Source of the DNA: Casuarina equisetifolia
Lineage: Eukaryota; Streptophyta; Magnoliopsida; Fagales; Casuarinaceae
DNA length: 64,000 nucleotides
Direction: 5' to 3'
Assembly: GCA_028551475.1 (NCBI GenBank)
Contig: CM052361.1
Coordinates: forward strand, 13,337,501-13,401,500
The translations under genes and the position numbers were made by a program. Below are positions 34,023-47,020 of this stretch, one piece after another (positions within the stretch are counted from its first letter, which is position 1; each line of letters begins with the position of its first letter). The notes under the pieces were generated by a model, which saw only the letters and a list, made by a program, of their open reading frames with translations, did not search any database and was not told where the DNA came from.

Positions 34023-37000
34023 TCACTGGCCTTCCCTCTCCTCATCTTCTTTGGGTTTTGCTGAAGAAGCTGAACCTGATGCCATTCCAATGACCTGGCT
34101 GTGTGTGAATCTTTGTAACTGTATCATGCGTGCGTAGCACCCATCAGGGTAGTTTTTTAATAGATGAGAGTGGGATCCTTGCTCTGCCACTTTCCCATCA
34201 TCAATCACTGCAATGGCATGTGCATTCCTGATAGTCGATAGCCGGTGTGCAACAACAATTGTTGTTTTTCCAGAGCAAGCACGCTCAAGAGCTTCCTGGA
34301 CAGATCTCTCAGACTCAGCATCAAGTGCACTTGTCGCTTCATCAAGAAGCATAAGTTCTGCCTTCCTTAGGAAAGCCCGAGCAATTGCAATTCTTTGCTT
34401 CTGTCCACCAGAAAGTTGAACCCCTCTTTCCCCAACAAATGTCTTATATCCTTCTGGTAATGCAGATATGAACTTATGTGCATTGGCCAGACTTGCAGCT
34501 TCGATGATCTCAGCCTCAGTTGCCGACTCACGCCCATAAGCAATGTTTTCGTATATGGAAGTAGCAAAGAGGTATGGCTCCTGAGGGACCAATGCAATAT
34601 GTTGTCTCAACGACTTTAAGTTGTATTTTCGAATGTCCTTCCCATCAATCATAACCCGTCCTGATGTTGGATCATAGAACCGCTGTATAAGGGCAATGAC
34701 TGAACTCTTACCACATCCACTAGGACCCACCAATGCAAGAGTTTTGCCTGCTCGGGCACGGAGAGACAGGTCACGGAAAATTGGCACATCCGGGCGGCTG
34801 GGATAAGAAAAGTCTACATGTTTGAGCTCAACTTCTCCTCGAAGGCGGTCTGGAACAGGGATAGAATCTGGATCATCAGGCTCAATTTCAGTTCTGCGGT
34901 CAAGGAGATCAAATACAGACCGCATTGCTCTACCACCCTTAATGAAATCAGGAGCCAAGGTTAGTGTTTCAGCTGCACCATTGGCAGAGACCATGAGGAC
35001 CATGAAAACTCGGATTGCCTTTGAGAAATCAGATATCCCATGCTTGACAAGCCAGGAAGCATACCAGAGGCCAAGGGCGTAGGAAGCATATAATGCAAAC
35101 TGAGCTATACCAAATCCACTTCCAGAAATTTGTCCTTTCCAAAAACATCTTCGCAGTGGAGTCTCAAGGCTGGAGGAGAAAAGGTTAACTATTTTTGCCT
35201 CCGAATTGAAGGCAGTAACAGTCCTTACATTGGCTATGGCCTCCCCTGCTAGCTGCGTTGCCTTGGCATGAGCAGCTTCTAGATCTCCCGAGAAACCACT
35301 CATGAACATTTTCTGTTAAGAAACAAGAAGCATTAAGTAACTAGACTTTCAGGTATGAAAAATTCTATACATAACTCATGGACACAAGTAAAAATTTAGC
35401 CACTATGTGAAACTTCGTAATTAATCATGGAAAATTAAATGGGTTTCATCTCCCTAGCGTGTGGCATATCTACTCTACTCTACTCTACTCAATGTTTGAT
35501 CACATTATTTAAAATTCTGAACTGTTGTCAAGGTTCAACCATATCATTCTTAGCAGTTCAGAAACAGGTTCTCAAAACTGTTCCTAATACATGACTCATA
35601 AATATCCAGATCTAAGCTTTTATCACATAAGCTTGTGCTATCAGTTGGAAAACAAACCTGCAATACAGTCGCTGCAACAACAATAGGAAAGACGGCTATT
35701 AGGACCAGGGCAAGGCGCCACTGCAGAACGAACCCTGCAGTGCAAGCAACTAGCATGAGTGCTGTATTCTGTACAATAACTGAAATCCGGTCTCCAATTG
35801 CTGATCTGACATTGTTTGCATCAAGAGCCAGCCTTGCTGCAATCCTAGCACTCTCATTTTCCTCCTGATCAAACCACGCCATTTCATTTTTGAGTACCGC
35901 AGCCAGCATTTTCTCCCTTACTCGTTTTGTGAGATTTTCTCCCACTATATCCCAGAAGAAATGTTGCAATGTGTTGAAGAGAAGGGCGGCTGATGAAAGC
36001 CCAATTAACAAATAGCAGTACTTGCCGATTTCTCTTTTCATGTAATTATGATTTGGATTGTAGTACACACTGAGGACAGCACTTAGAACATATGCAAAAA
36101 AGGCACTAAGTGAACCACAAACAACGGAACCTATAGAACCAGCTAAAGCGTAAACCCACTCTGGAGAATTCATTTTGGCAAGGCGCCAGAAGGAACTAGC
36201 TTGTTCCTTGAACGCAAGCTTTTCTAGCCGGTAGCTGGGGTGTGAAGCATCCAAGGAGAGACTAAAGTCAGATGTAGAGAAGTCAGATAGGCGACGTGAG
36301 TATGGTGAGCGGCCATAGGAAGAATTTCGCGCAATTATTGGTGAGCTTACTGAGTTCCTGGCACTCGAAGGCCTGCAAATGGAAAACTATGTTAAAGTAG
36401 AAAATTCTAGGCTTACCAAATCTCTTCATACCAGCATTTAAGGAACACGAAAAGTAGCCATTAAACTGAACTTCTAATCTACAAATATGGATTCTGAAAA
36501 CTTGGTGGAAATTACCTTGCACTACTCTTTCTGGCATTATTGAGAGCAGTTTCATGAGCCATCTCCTGCATTCGAATGAGCTTCGCGTAGACACCATTTT
36601 CCCCTCTAGCGATAAGCTCATCATGAGTTCCAATTTCAGACACACTGCCTTGCTGGATTACCGCAACAAGGTCAGCCTTACGAATGGTGGAGAGGCGATG
36701 GGCAATAACAAGGGTTGTTCGGCCAATCATGAAACGGTCAAGGGCCTCTTGCACCAACTTTTCAGACTCAGAGTCCAATGCACTTGTTGCTTCATCTAAG
36801 AGCAGGATAGCTGGGTTTTTCAGCATGGCCCTAGCAATAGCTATCCTCTGTTTCTGGCCTCCTGAGAGCTGCAATCCTCTCTCCCCTACCTGCAAATTTT
36901 TTCAGCTTAGTAATTTATTTTGGTTTATTATATTGCTGTTCTGTATGCTTGGCTTTCCCCTGCTGTCATGATTCTCCCTTTTTTCCAGGCAAAACAGGAA

Positions 37001-37287
37001 AAGGAAGAGAACCTCACATTGAGATTTCAAGTTTCATCATCTTGGTACAACATCATATTCCCTGAATTAAGCATAATAAAAAACTAACTTTTGTAGCTCA
37101 GGGCTTCAAATTACATTATAAGCTAAAGTCATGCAGACATGGAACCTTTTACCATGGATTTTGGTTTTGTAATCTTGTGGAATCTTTTGAGAACGTGGCT
37201 GTCCACCCGTATGGTGGACTTTATGTAGCAAGTTAAGTTTCCAATTAAACAGTAAATGTTTAACATCTTTTGCATAACTTTGAAAGT

Positions 37288-37351
<64 letters not shown>

Positions 37352-40300
37352 CCTCTCCCTCTCCCTCTCCCTCTCTCTCGCGCACACACACACGTAACTA
37401 GTATCTTGTGTCTAGTCCTTCCTCTCTTCCTGTGATCTTTATTTCTGCACATGCATTGTTGACTATAGCATGTTACCTTCCACCGGATGCATGCACTACC
37501 ACACACTTCCCACATTGACTTTCAAGAAATGACAAAAAATAATATACCGGTCTTCTTGTTGACCCAATAAACTATTTCCACTTTCTTATAATAATAGTAG
37601 AAACTACAAGCAAAAATATCTGATTATAATATCAAGATTCATAATTAAATTTCAACATGCACAACTAACATCTTCAACCCCATAACCCGCCTCTCTCAAT
37701 TGTCATAAAGAGATCACCAATTTGTGTATGATAGTACAACACTGACATTAACACTGGCTTTTCTTTCGTATTTACAGAACTTCAAGTCTCAGACTATCAG
37801 AAAGAACACTACATATAATGTAGATCTACCCAACAAACAACATTGATTATCTGGTAAAATATGGTACACGGGATCGTTGACTTGGCTATCATGATCAGGA
37901 GTCTGGTGTAAATTTTCAAGCAATAGATATACATTTAATGCCTTAGATTAACTAACCTGAGTCTCGAAACCGTCAGGAAGCTTGATTATGAATGAATGAG
38001 CATTGGCAACTCTTGCAGCCTCTTCAATCTCAACTTGGTCCGCATCAGGCCTACCCAAGAGTATGTTTTCTTTAATAGTGGTAGCAAACAGGGCAGGCTC
38101 TTGGCTCACAAGCCCTATTTGCTGCCTCAGCCATCTCAGTTTTAGAGTCTTTATGTCATGCCCATCCAGCATAACTTGACCTGCGCAAGTTGATTGAAAG
38201 ATAGACCTCTTATCTACTTGCACGATTCTCTCCAGATACTAAATAAACTTAGGTGATAAAATAAACTACACAAAAAAGCATAAATACGGGAACTAAATAA
38301 CCTATATTTCTCACAACACAAAAACTTTATCATGGAGAACACACGCAGAAGAATTTCCAAGTGCTTTCAGCCCGTAACTCAATTAGCACGAAGTTGGATG
38401 TACCTGAGGTGGGATCGTAGAATCTCTCGATGAGGGACACCACAGTGCTCTTACCAGAGCCACTGCTGCCAACCAGAGCTATGGTCTTGCCCGCCGGGAC
38501 GTTCAGAGAGAAATTATCAAGGATCCGAACCTCAGGCCTAGATGGGTAGGAGAAATCTACATTTTTCAGCTCCACAAGTCCGGTAACTGACTCCAGCTCC
38601 AAACCCGACTCATTGTTTCGGTCTATACCCGGTTTGTGATCAATTATACGAAAGATTTTTGCAGCTGCAACTTTGGCCTTCGCAAATGCAGCCATGCTTG
38701 GTGCAGACTGCCCCAAAGCCCTGCCAAGAAAGGACAAATTTAGCAAAAAAATGGAAAGAAAAAAGGAAAAAAAAAATGTAGTTTAGAGAATGGCAGTTAT
38801 ATCGTTCTTACAGTCCACCAATCATAACTGCAAACATGGTGGCAATGGCAAGTCCTCCGTTGGTGTAGTGGTGCCTGACGAGATAACCGCCATACCAAAG
38901 CAGAAGCGCATAACAGCAGAAAACAACGAAGTAGGTAGCACCCAGTCCCAGTCCCTTTGCAAATCCACTTTTGTAACCGATCTTCTGCGCGACCTTTAGT
39001 GCCGATGAGTAGCCTTGCAAAGCTCTAGATTCCCCGACGAATGCCAAAACAACCCGAATTTGAACTATTGTCTGCAATTTTGATCGGAATCAGCGTCATC
39101 CAGACGCAAAAACAGAGAAGATTCCCATCAAACCAAGTTTTATAATTCACCAAATAGCTCAAATCCATAGAAGACCCACAAACAATGACCAAATGCCTCT
39201 TCCTTTTTACCTGCTCTACGATGTTCCCTGCTTGTGAGAGAGCTTCCTGGCTCTTGCTGGACAGCTTGGCTAATGTGGTGGTGTGGATAGCACCAATTAT
39301 AGCTATGAGAGGAACAACAGCAAGAGTGACAAGACCCAATTGCCACACAGCAGTGAAACCGACGACAAACCCAGATACAAATGTCGCCATATAGTGAATG
39401 AAATTACCCAACTGCACAAACAGAAAAACAAAAAGCAGGTGTTATACAAAAGCCTAATCCACAAATTTAATTTGGGCAGTTTTTTGCTTTACCTTCTCGC
39501 TAATGGCGTCTTGGACCATCACTGCATCGGAGTTAATGGCAAAAACGACGTCAGAGGTCCGAACCTCCGTGTCAAAGAACTGAATGTCCTGGTTCACTGC
39601 TGCCTCTAAGTACTTGATCCTCATCTTCGTCGATTGCCGCTCTCCGGTCCACATCCAACACGAAATCTCTGCAACCAAATTTAAGCTCTCCTAGTTACAT
39701 TCACCCGAAAAATCCAGATACACAAAAACAAAGCCAAGTGACTGCAGCAGAGGATTCTCACCTGCCCAGGAAGATGCCCATATTGCAGCACCCACCACAA
39801 GAAAGTAAAATGCATACTGCGAAATACGCAATTGTATAGCTTTCAGTCATTGCTTAAGAGCGGTATAATGAATTAGTTCAGTTACGTGAATCATGGCTTT
39901 ACCTTAAGAACTTCCTGCATCATCTTGTCCATATTGTTGGCATTGGACCCGAAAGAATTGACGAGATCGGCAAAGAACCGGAGGAAGAGTGGCAGAGAAC
40001 AGCCATGGACAATTGCTCCGACAGACCCAATTGCCATGAGAACATAATCCAACCCATCAGCGAATCTGAAGAGGTCTCCAAAGGCAACAGTCGGAATGGC
40101 CTCAGGCTTCTCTCCACTACTAGCCCCGCCACCATCGCTAGGATCCTTCTTTGGCTCAGAGCTTTCCATTCCCTTGGTCTCTTCAGCTGCTGCTGATGGT
40201 TCCGATGCTCGTGGGTCTCTTCCCGGTGGTGTTATTGTTGGTGTTGTTGGATTGCTTTTAAAAGGGTCAGAAGGAGCGGAGGACACGAGCTCAAGACCCT

Positions 40301-40358
40301 GCATTTCGGACCATCTCCACTGCTCAATCGTCTTTATCTCCTGAGAATCTTGTGACAT
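34023..40358 (-). CDS. ABCB1: ABCB1 (PGP1) auxin-efflux ABC transporter
   Basis: Ten exons on the minus strand: 40358-39903, 39816-39762, 39668-39493, 39411-39211, 39071-38812, 38720-38404, 38180-37957, 36889-36516, 36372-35658 and 35312-34023. All introns are GT-AG and the total is 4068 nt, or 1355 residues. It is a full-length plasma-membrane transporter (TMD-NBD-TMD-NBD). NBD1 has Walker A at 467-475 (K473), LSGGQ at 571-575, D595-E596 and H627. NBD2 has Walker A at 1122-1130 (K1128), LSGGQ at 1226-1230, D1250-E1251 and H1282. Sequence is close to Arabidopsis ABCB1 throughout, for example [10 protein letters not shown] and the serine-rich linker around R-R-L-S-D-F-S-T-S. Known members export auxin. 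The start at 40358 is chosen because M-S-Q-D-S is conserved; an in-frame ATG at 40442 only adds purine-repeat codons. No defect is visible. Confidence 0.97.
37291..37393. repeat. Compound (CT)n/(CA)n microsatellite in ABCB1 intron 7
   Basis: A pure ct run from 37291 to 37349 (about 29 repeats) is followed by ccctct variants to about 37379, then a short ca run to 37393. It lies in the 1067-bp intron between exons 7 and 8 of ABCB1. On the transcript it reads as a GA/GT purine-rich tract. Confidence 0.95.
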
Positions 40359-40374
40359 TTGCAAAATTCCCCGG

Positions 40375-40442
40375 ATAGCTTTATGGAAAAAAACCCACTT
40401 CCTCTTAAAATCCACCTCTCTTTCTCTCTCCCTCTCTCTCAA
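40375..40442 (-). promoter_or_regulatory. Purine-rich 5' leader of ABCB1
   Basis: On the minus strand the bases just upstream of the chosen start are agag-rich, including an upstream in-frame ATG at 40442. This looks like a GA-rich 5' untranslated leader. The transcription start is not visible. Confidence 0.4.
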
Positions 40443-40761
40443 CTATCTCGCTCTAACTGGCTTTTCATGTTCCTCCTGCTAGCTTTTCCTTTGCTTTTCT
40501 ATATTTACCTGTTTGCTATTAGGTTCTTTCTCTTTTTGCCTTTTTCGTTTCTTTTGTTTGCTCTATATTTTTGAGTCTCATCTTCCTGTTATAGTTGGTG
40601 GTATTGGTGTGGTTTCACTGATTCTTGGCCATTATCTGCACGAAAAGAACACAACCGCTTGTACGGTTTTCTTAAGGCTTGGCGTGTTTCCTTTAAGTTT
40701 GCTTCGTCTGTAAAAAAACATGGGAAGTGAAGTGATATATGGTTAGCCGATCAGAACCCCA

Positions 40762-40820
40762 ACAGAGAGAGAGAGAGAGAGTGAGAGAGAGAGAGTGAGA
40801 GTGAGTGAGAGAGAGAGAGA
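40762..40820. repeat. (GA)n tract upstream of ABCB1
   Basis: This is an interrupted ga dinucleotide run with gtga interruptions, 400-460 bp upstream of the ABCB1 start codon. GA tracts in plant promoters can bind BBR/BPC (GAGA-binding) proteins. Whether this one does is unknown. Confidence 0.85.
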
Positions 40821-43323
40821 TTTTCCACCCGACAAAGAGACAGTGTGAAAACTTGAAGATCGGTTTTTGACTGAAACAGGTTCCAAGTGAAAACCCAATC
40901 AGAAAATCCTTCCCAATTTCTTATTTCTTATTTCTGATGGGAAACTCTTGATCTCGATTGCTCATCTTTCTTTGGCTTCTTTTACAAGCTACATCCTTTT
41001 AGAGCTTGTACAGGGAAAAGGTTCGGTGTTCAGACTTCGCACCGCCCTCTCTGTGTCTCCTTCAAATCCGGCGTTTTTGGCTACTCGCCGTCACTCCTCC
41101 ATTAAATAAAACCTCTTAAACAAAACCCTTTCTCCTCTCATCGTAAAACCATATAACTACTACAAATATTACGTGTCCTATCCGAATTAAATTACTGTGT
41201 TCTTAGTTTGAATGTTTGACTCTACACAGTATCTATTAAAACTCGGATATTTCTGTCAGCAGGAGGGACAGGGTCTTGTCCCTCCGATCTAAAATAATAA
41301 ACCTAGCTTTGAATTCCACCAATATAGAGAACACAGCTATTGCGTAGTATCAGTCTTCCACTATTTTTTGTCCCAGCCCATTTAGCCGTAAAACTAAATA
41401 AATGCCTACTAAAGCAGGAACATATTACTTGTTTTTTCCGACATTAATATAGTATCTCAACTACAGTTATATGCCCTGAAACTATTCAAAAAATCCTGAG
41501 TCTGATTCCAGCAAAATATCACGAAATCGTAGACAGATCTGGGATTCCCTCAAATTTTGATTCTTTAAAGAAAATGACAGTCAATTTTGGATTTGTTTAA
41601 GTGCAACCATCTTCTGCTCCGACTCTTGGTGGTTTTCATATTGGTGGTCAGAGTACTATTCTGTGAAAGCCTGAATAAAAAGTTTAAACTAAGTTCTGAG
41701 ATTACCCTCCATTTCAGAGAAGAGAAAGAGGCTGCTTTGCTTGCTTTAATCACGCTTTTAGGGTTCAATAAACTAGGCGAGTCGGCTACCTTTCTACACC
41801 TAAAACTCAAGAAAGTGAGTGGAATCTGACACTGTAAATTCCTGGAGGTTCGAGTATTATATCATTTTCAGTGGGATTGTGCTGAAAAATGATCATCAAC
41901 GTTGTCGATTTTGAATTCATGTATTCATTTCTTTCACTCTTTTCACGCATAACGCACAGTTTCTACAAATCATCCCATGTCACTTGTTCCAAAAATCATA
42001 TTTTAGCATCATTTTCAGTCACCCACTACTCTCTTCGCCGTGATGCAGAAGAAACGCTCTAGAAATCATATTAGCTAAGTTCTAATGAAAATCCTAGACC
42101 TTAAACGAGAACCCATTGTACTTGGAAAAGAATGAAGTACTTGAAAGGAAAAGGACGAAGAAGAAAGTAGGAGAACAGACCAGAGTAAACAAACCGAGGT
42201 AAGAAATCCTTGTCGAAGAAGTTAGGATCCCATCAATGTGATGTTACTGAAGGGACCGAACATCAGGACCCAAGTGAGACTTTGTTTTCTTTTTCTTCTG
42301 TTTTTTTCCCTTCGGAGCAGGGCCCAACCACGACTAGCGTTAAAAAGAATACGTCTGAAAGCATGTGAATATTTGGGAAGAAAGCCATGTCTGACGAATG
42401 CTAGTTTTGGTTCGCACGGCTAATGGCATGAATCGTAACTTGGGCAACAGCTCCTGCACTGGTCGGGTCCTTCAGATGTGCAAGAGTATCAGATTCTTGC
42501 CTTTTACTAATTCGATTCACTGGTTACTCCCATTAGCAAATTATGCAGTTTGCAAATCTTATCCGGCGCTAAGCTGGAGAAAGAACGTGTCAGTTTGGGT
42601 TTCGTCGGTAGTATTTGGATCCAAGTCCATCCAATGTTCTCTTTCCTTTTCTGTTTGCGTAATGAATCAAAACTTTATCAGATCCAACAAGCCTTGCTGT
42701 AGAAACAGAACATTATCAACTAAAGCTTCATGGCAGACACTCTCTTTATATTGCCTCTCACTGATGGAGTAAAAGGCATAATGACAATTATAACGCAGTG
42801 CTTTCCATTTTTTCTAGCCATTCAGAACTTAGCGGCTGGTGATGAGTTAATTCTAACTATTCACGAATATTATATATTTTCTGCAATCCCGCAGCTTGGG
42901 TAATTGGGTTTAGATGGTAGTAAGATGCTGAATATATATAATTATATATTTAACGAAGTAGGTTGGACCACCCATTGTTTGTAGAGTAAAATCTCCAAAC
43001 AACAACACCCCCTTCCCCCCCTTCCCCCCCCCTTTCTCTTTTTCTCTCAAAACAAAAACAAAAACCCCAAAACACCCTTCTTCACCCATTAATATTGGCA
43101 AATTTCATCAGTCAAACGCAAAGTTTGTTAAAGATTAGGTATAAAATACGGGGGTCGGTGATCAAACTTGAATAAAGAAGTGCAAGGAAGTGCTGCTTAG
43201 AAAATATTTCCTCTTTTCTCCTTTGAAATTTTTTGTTTTTCTGTGCACTTAGACTGAAGTATTTTACAGGCAGCCTGCTGAATTTAGGGGGAAGAGAATG
43301 ACTTTCAAGAATTCAAAAAGGAT

Positions 43324-43325
<2 letters not shown>

Positions 43326-43365
<40 letters not shown>
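43326..43365. repeat. (CT)20 microsatellite
   Basis: A pure ct dinucleotide run of 40 bases in intergenic sequence. Confidence 0.95.
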
Positions 43366-43368
<3 letters not shown>

Positions 43369-46300
43369 ACTGATACCGAGAGGCTATTATAGCCGTTATT
43401 ATAAAAAGGGATGTCATCTGCATTCCTCTCCTGTTCCCACGCTAAGGGGGGGAAATTTGAGTGTTAAATGCTAAATCCAATATACTCGAGTGTCCACTCA
43501 AATACTTCTGTCAAAAGTGCAGCATGTGACGCTCATTAATTATGGCATCCCCTTGTCTTTCTTGTGGTTCGGTGCGCTTTAATTTATTAACATTATACGC
43601 TCTTAGGTTTTACGTTATTATGATTGTGGGTTGTATACAACCCTTTTGTTATTACCTTTTTTCTGAACCAGTTGTGGTCACAGCTACAACTCCAGGACGG
43701 CTGGCTGTCTTGGCATCCCAAGAGTTCGACAATTGTCAAAAGCCGTGGAGACTTTTGTATTTGCCGTGGCTGTGTTTTTCTTGCTATACAGATCAAGTTC
43801 CAACTTCTACTTGCAGTTTTTATAACCCAAAATACACCAGTCGACACTGACAATTCGAAGACAAGCAAAGTCTGCATTATGGATCATAAATATCAAAGAT
43901 ACATGGCCATTAAGAAAAGTTGAAATAGCTTTTAAACTTTCGTATTAGCTTTCGATTGGTCTTCTGATGCCTTACTTTGAACAATTCCTTTTGGTAGTAC
44001 CGACTTCTGAATTAGATCAGTTGATGAACCTATCTAAAAAATTAATAGTCCCTCTACCATGTGCGTGATGCCACATGCTTCAAATTCTATAGTATGTACA
44101 AATAATAAAAGAAGAATATAAAAATCAAGAGAGGGGTACAAGGTGATTTGATCGATTTCAAAACTTGCTTTGAGTGGACGATGACCACTTCCTCATACTT
44201 AGGGGGAAGTTTAAGAGAGTTGATTCCTAATCTTCTTGCTTAAGAACAACTTTTAAGTCATCCTTAGCGGATGATGCGACGTCATGTTGTTGCCATGACA
44301 TGGTAAATTTCAAATTTCAGACAGTTTCACATTTGTATAATATAATAATAAGTAATTATTATTTACTAGCAACTTAGAAGTTTACAATAAAACATATTTA
44401 ATTAAAAAGTCAAGTCAATAACAGTGAGAGAAAGAAACTGCCTGAAAGGAAAAGAAAAGAAAAGAAAAGGAGAGAAGGAAAGAGGCTGCGTGATCCCTGT
44501 TAATCTTCTGTGATACGAGATACATGCTTGAATAATGACTCTCAGAAAAGCTTTTTTTCTTGAGCAGTGCAGCATAGTCGTCGTCCCAAAAATAGGAGGA
44601 TGTTTGTTGGGAATGTGACTGAAAAGTAGGACATTTGTTATTTCTCTTGAAAATCAAGTAACAGTTGTGGTGCCCATGAAGAGCTTTTTTTTGCAAAGAG
44701 GATGAGGCCGGGTCCACCTGCCTTAGACTCATTGATTCCCAAGTATGACTGCCGAAATAGTAACTTTTTCGAGTCTGACTTCATGATCACAAAGAACTTC
44801 AGTCCCACCGAACACCACAACTGTTGAAATAGGTGTTGAAGGGAGGTGTAGTACAAAGTCGAGGAGCAATCCTGATGTTTTTGCAGAGAGAAACGAAGAA
44901 ATGCTTGGTTTATTTTCTGAGATGGTTTTTAGTCAACAGAGTGGGGTCCTTTCCCCCTTTCGCCTTTGGCCCTTTGATGTTAGACAAAGACATTAGAGGT
45001 AATGATACAGTGTAGCGTAATAATATCGCCGAGTAGTTTTCTGTCTGCTTCCGTTTTTCAACCTTTACCAGTCAGAAAAAAAGAAAACTAGAATACAGAC
45101 ATTACAGACAATTACGTCGTCAATTAAGTTTTTAGGAAGCTTTTGCTGGAATGAATGATGCAATCCCAACAATTTTGTGTAAACAGGAAGGGCAATCAAT
45201 CATGTCCACAAGTATGAAATCCTGAACAGTTCAAAGTGGCATATCTTGTCGACAAGATCCCACCTACAGACATTGACAGCCGATGGGAGTCGATAAACAT
45301 CACACGTCGATGTATTCAGGGTAAAAGTCAAGGTAGAAATTGTGTTCCTTCTTGTCGTAAATGAAACGAGGGGGAATTCAGACCCCATGCCACCATTCCA
45401 GCAAAATAATTGAGTTGGAACACCCCTCTTCATCTCAGAAGCAGTGTACTGTCAGGTTTTACTGCCTTTTGTACTTTTTCAGGTATCCCAATACCGTGCT
45501 GAGCTTGTTCCGCAAGAGAAGAACAATAAATGTTGTAGGAGACCCTTCATTCTTAAATCCACTCAAGTTACTAACTTGCACGCTTGTTAATTCAACAGTT
45601 CATCTTAGACCTTTCCCTTTTCGTTTTGGAGTAAATCAGACGAAAAGAGGTAACCGAAGGGAGGAATTTCGCTTAGTTCAAAAATCAAGGCAAGTGGGGA
45701 ATCTTTCCCAGGATAGAGAAGCAAGGAAGGAAAATATTCGAGCGTTGCTGTCAGTACAGGCAGCCCACCATGGCCTAACTCAAAAGATGGAAAAGAGGAT
45801 AGAAAAAAGAAAGAAAGAAAAAAAAAAAAAAAGATGTTGATCGCACTAGGGTATCGAGATTTCCTTGCTCAACCGCCCCACATTCAATAATGCAAAGGTT
45901 AGGAAGGATCCTCCTTACGACCAACTCATTTTAATTAGTTTGTCAGGATTGGCCAACCGATACGTGTCCAAGTAGAAGCGGGTCCCGAGACGATGCCCGA
46001 AGTGGGTTTTGCAAAAGAAGGCGACAGGGTGACTAATAACGCAATACAAACACAATCGTACTTGTTTTGGGGTTTTATTAAAATTCATGCAAACTGCCCA
46101 CCACCTTCCGCTTAGGCTTTTTCTTTAAAGAAGATATTATTCCAACCCACAATCTCCATACAAAAAACTCGATTTTGTGTAGTGGGAATCCTATTGAGAA
46201 GTATCTGCTAGAAAGTCTTCCTTTTTCAAGAACTGGTTTCCTTAACGGTAGCAGAACTACGCCTACTGAAGCTGATTTCTCACATCCACTCCTCCTCACT

Positions 46301-46993
46301 AGTTGCCTCTTCCGCATGCCTCGCGCAGCTGGTTTTGAGACAATAAAAAATGTGCAAAGCACATTAATGAGGCATCTTAAGGTTTTAGTGGATGTATCAT
46401 CAATTGTTCTGTATCTCATGATAGGATGCTTAAAGCTGCCTTGTCAATTTATGAACATTATTAATGATTGTATATTTTTCTTCAGAAAATAAAAATGCCC
46501 AAACGGTCACGAGTTCTAGGTCTCTCTTTTTTTTTTTTAACAACCAAAAGTGCTCCTATAAAGTTCTCGACACTAAATGCCATTGCTTGGGGAATCGACT
46601 TGGATCGTGAGTTTCCTTTACGTTGTTCGAAACTGATTTTGACCCTTAAACTTGTTCAAAAAGAACTAAGAATTACCATTTAGAAGCCCTTTTAAAGAAG
46701 CTTCCAAAGTATTCTAAGAACTTGATATTCGCCACTATCCATTACTTATTCTCACCTTTCTTTGGTTTGCCCAATATATAACACTAATGAAAACGATTGA
46801 ACTGAAAAACACCAACATAAGAAAAACATGAACCAAAAGATAATCCAAAGACCTGCAAAAGATTAAGCATTCAATATTAGCTCAAAAAATAAAAAAAAAA
46901 TGGCACAGAAAGGGGGAAAAAATCTAAAAAGGAGAAAGGGTGGAGATTAAACAATCTTTTTTATTTTCCAAGTAACAGAAACACATTTCTCCA

Positions 46994-47020
46994 AATAATA
47001 ATAATAATAATAATAATAAT
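46994..47020. repeat. (AAT)9 microsatellite
   Basis: A pure trinucleotide run of 27 bases. Confidence 0.9.

Noticed and set aside
34213..35082. Plus-strand frames within ABCB1
   Set aside because: They are antisense shadows of the conserved nucleotide-binding domain and transmembrane exon.
37106..37515. Long open frames over the CT microsatellite in ABCB1 intron 7
   Set aside because: They encode only Arg-Glu repeats from the dinucleotide run and lie entirely inside an intron of a well-supported gene.
40359..40442. An N-terminal extension of ABCB1 by 28 codons from an upstream in-frame ATG
   Set aside because: The added residues come from a GA-rich leader and are not conserved, whereas the downstream M-S-Q-D-S start matches related proteins.
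45361..45840. A 159-codon open frame in intergenic DNA
   Set aside because: It has no recognisable family, ends in a Lys-rich low-complexity tail, and lacks splice partners or neighbouring conserved segments.
46078..46419. A 113-codon minus-strand frame
   Set aside because: A competing frame of similar length overlaps on the other strand, and neither resembles a known protein.
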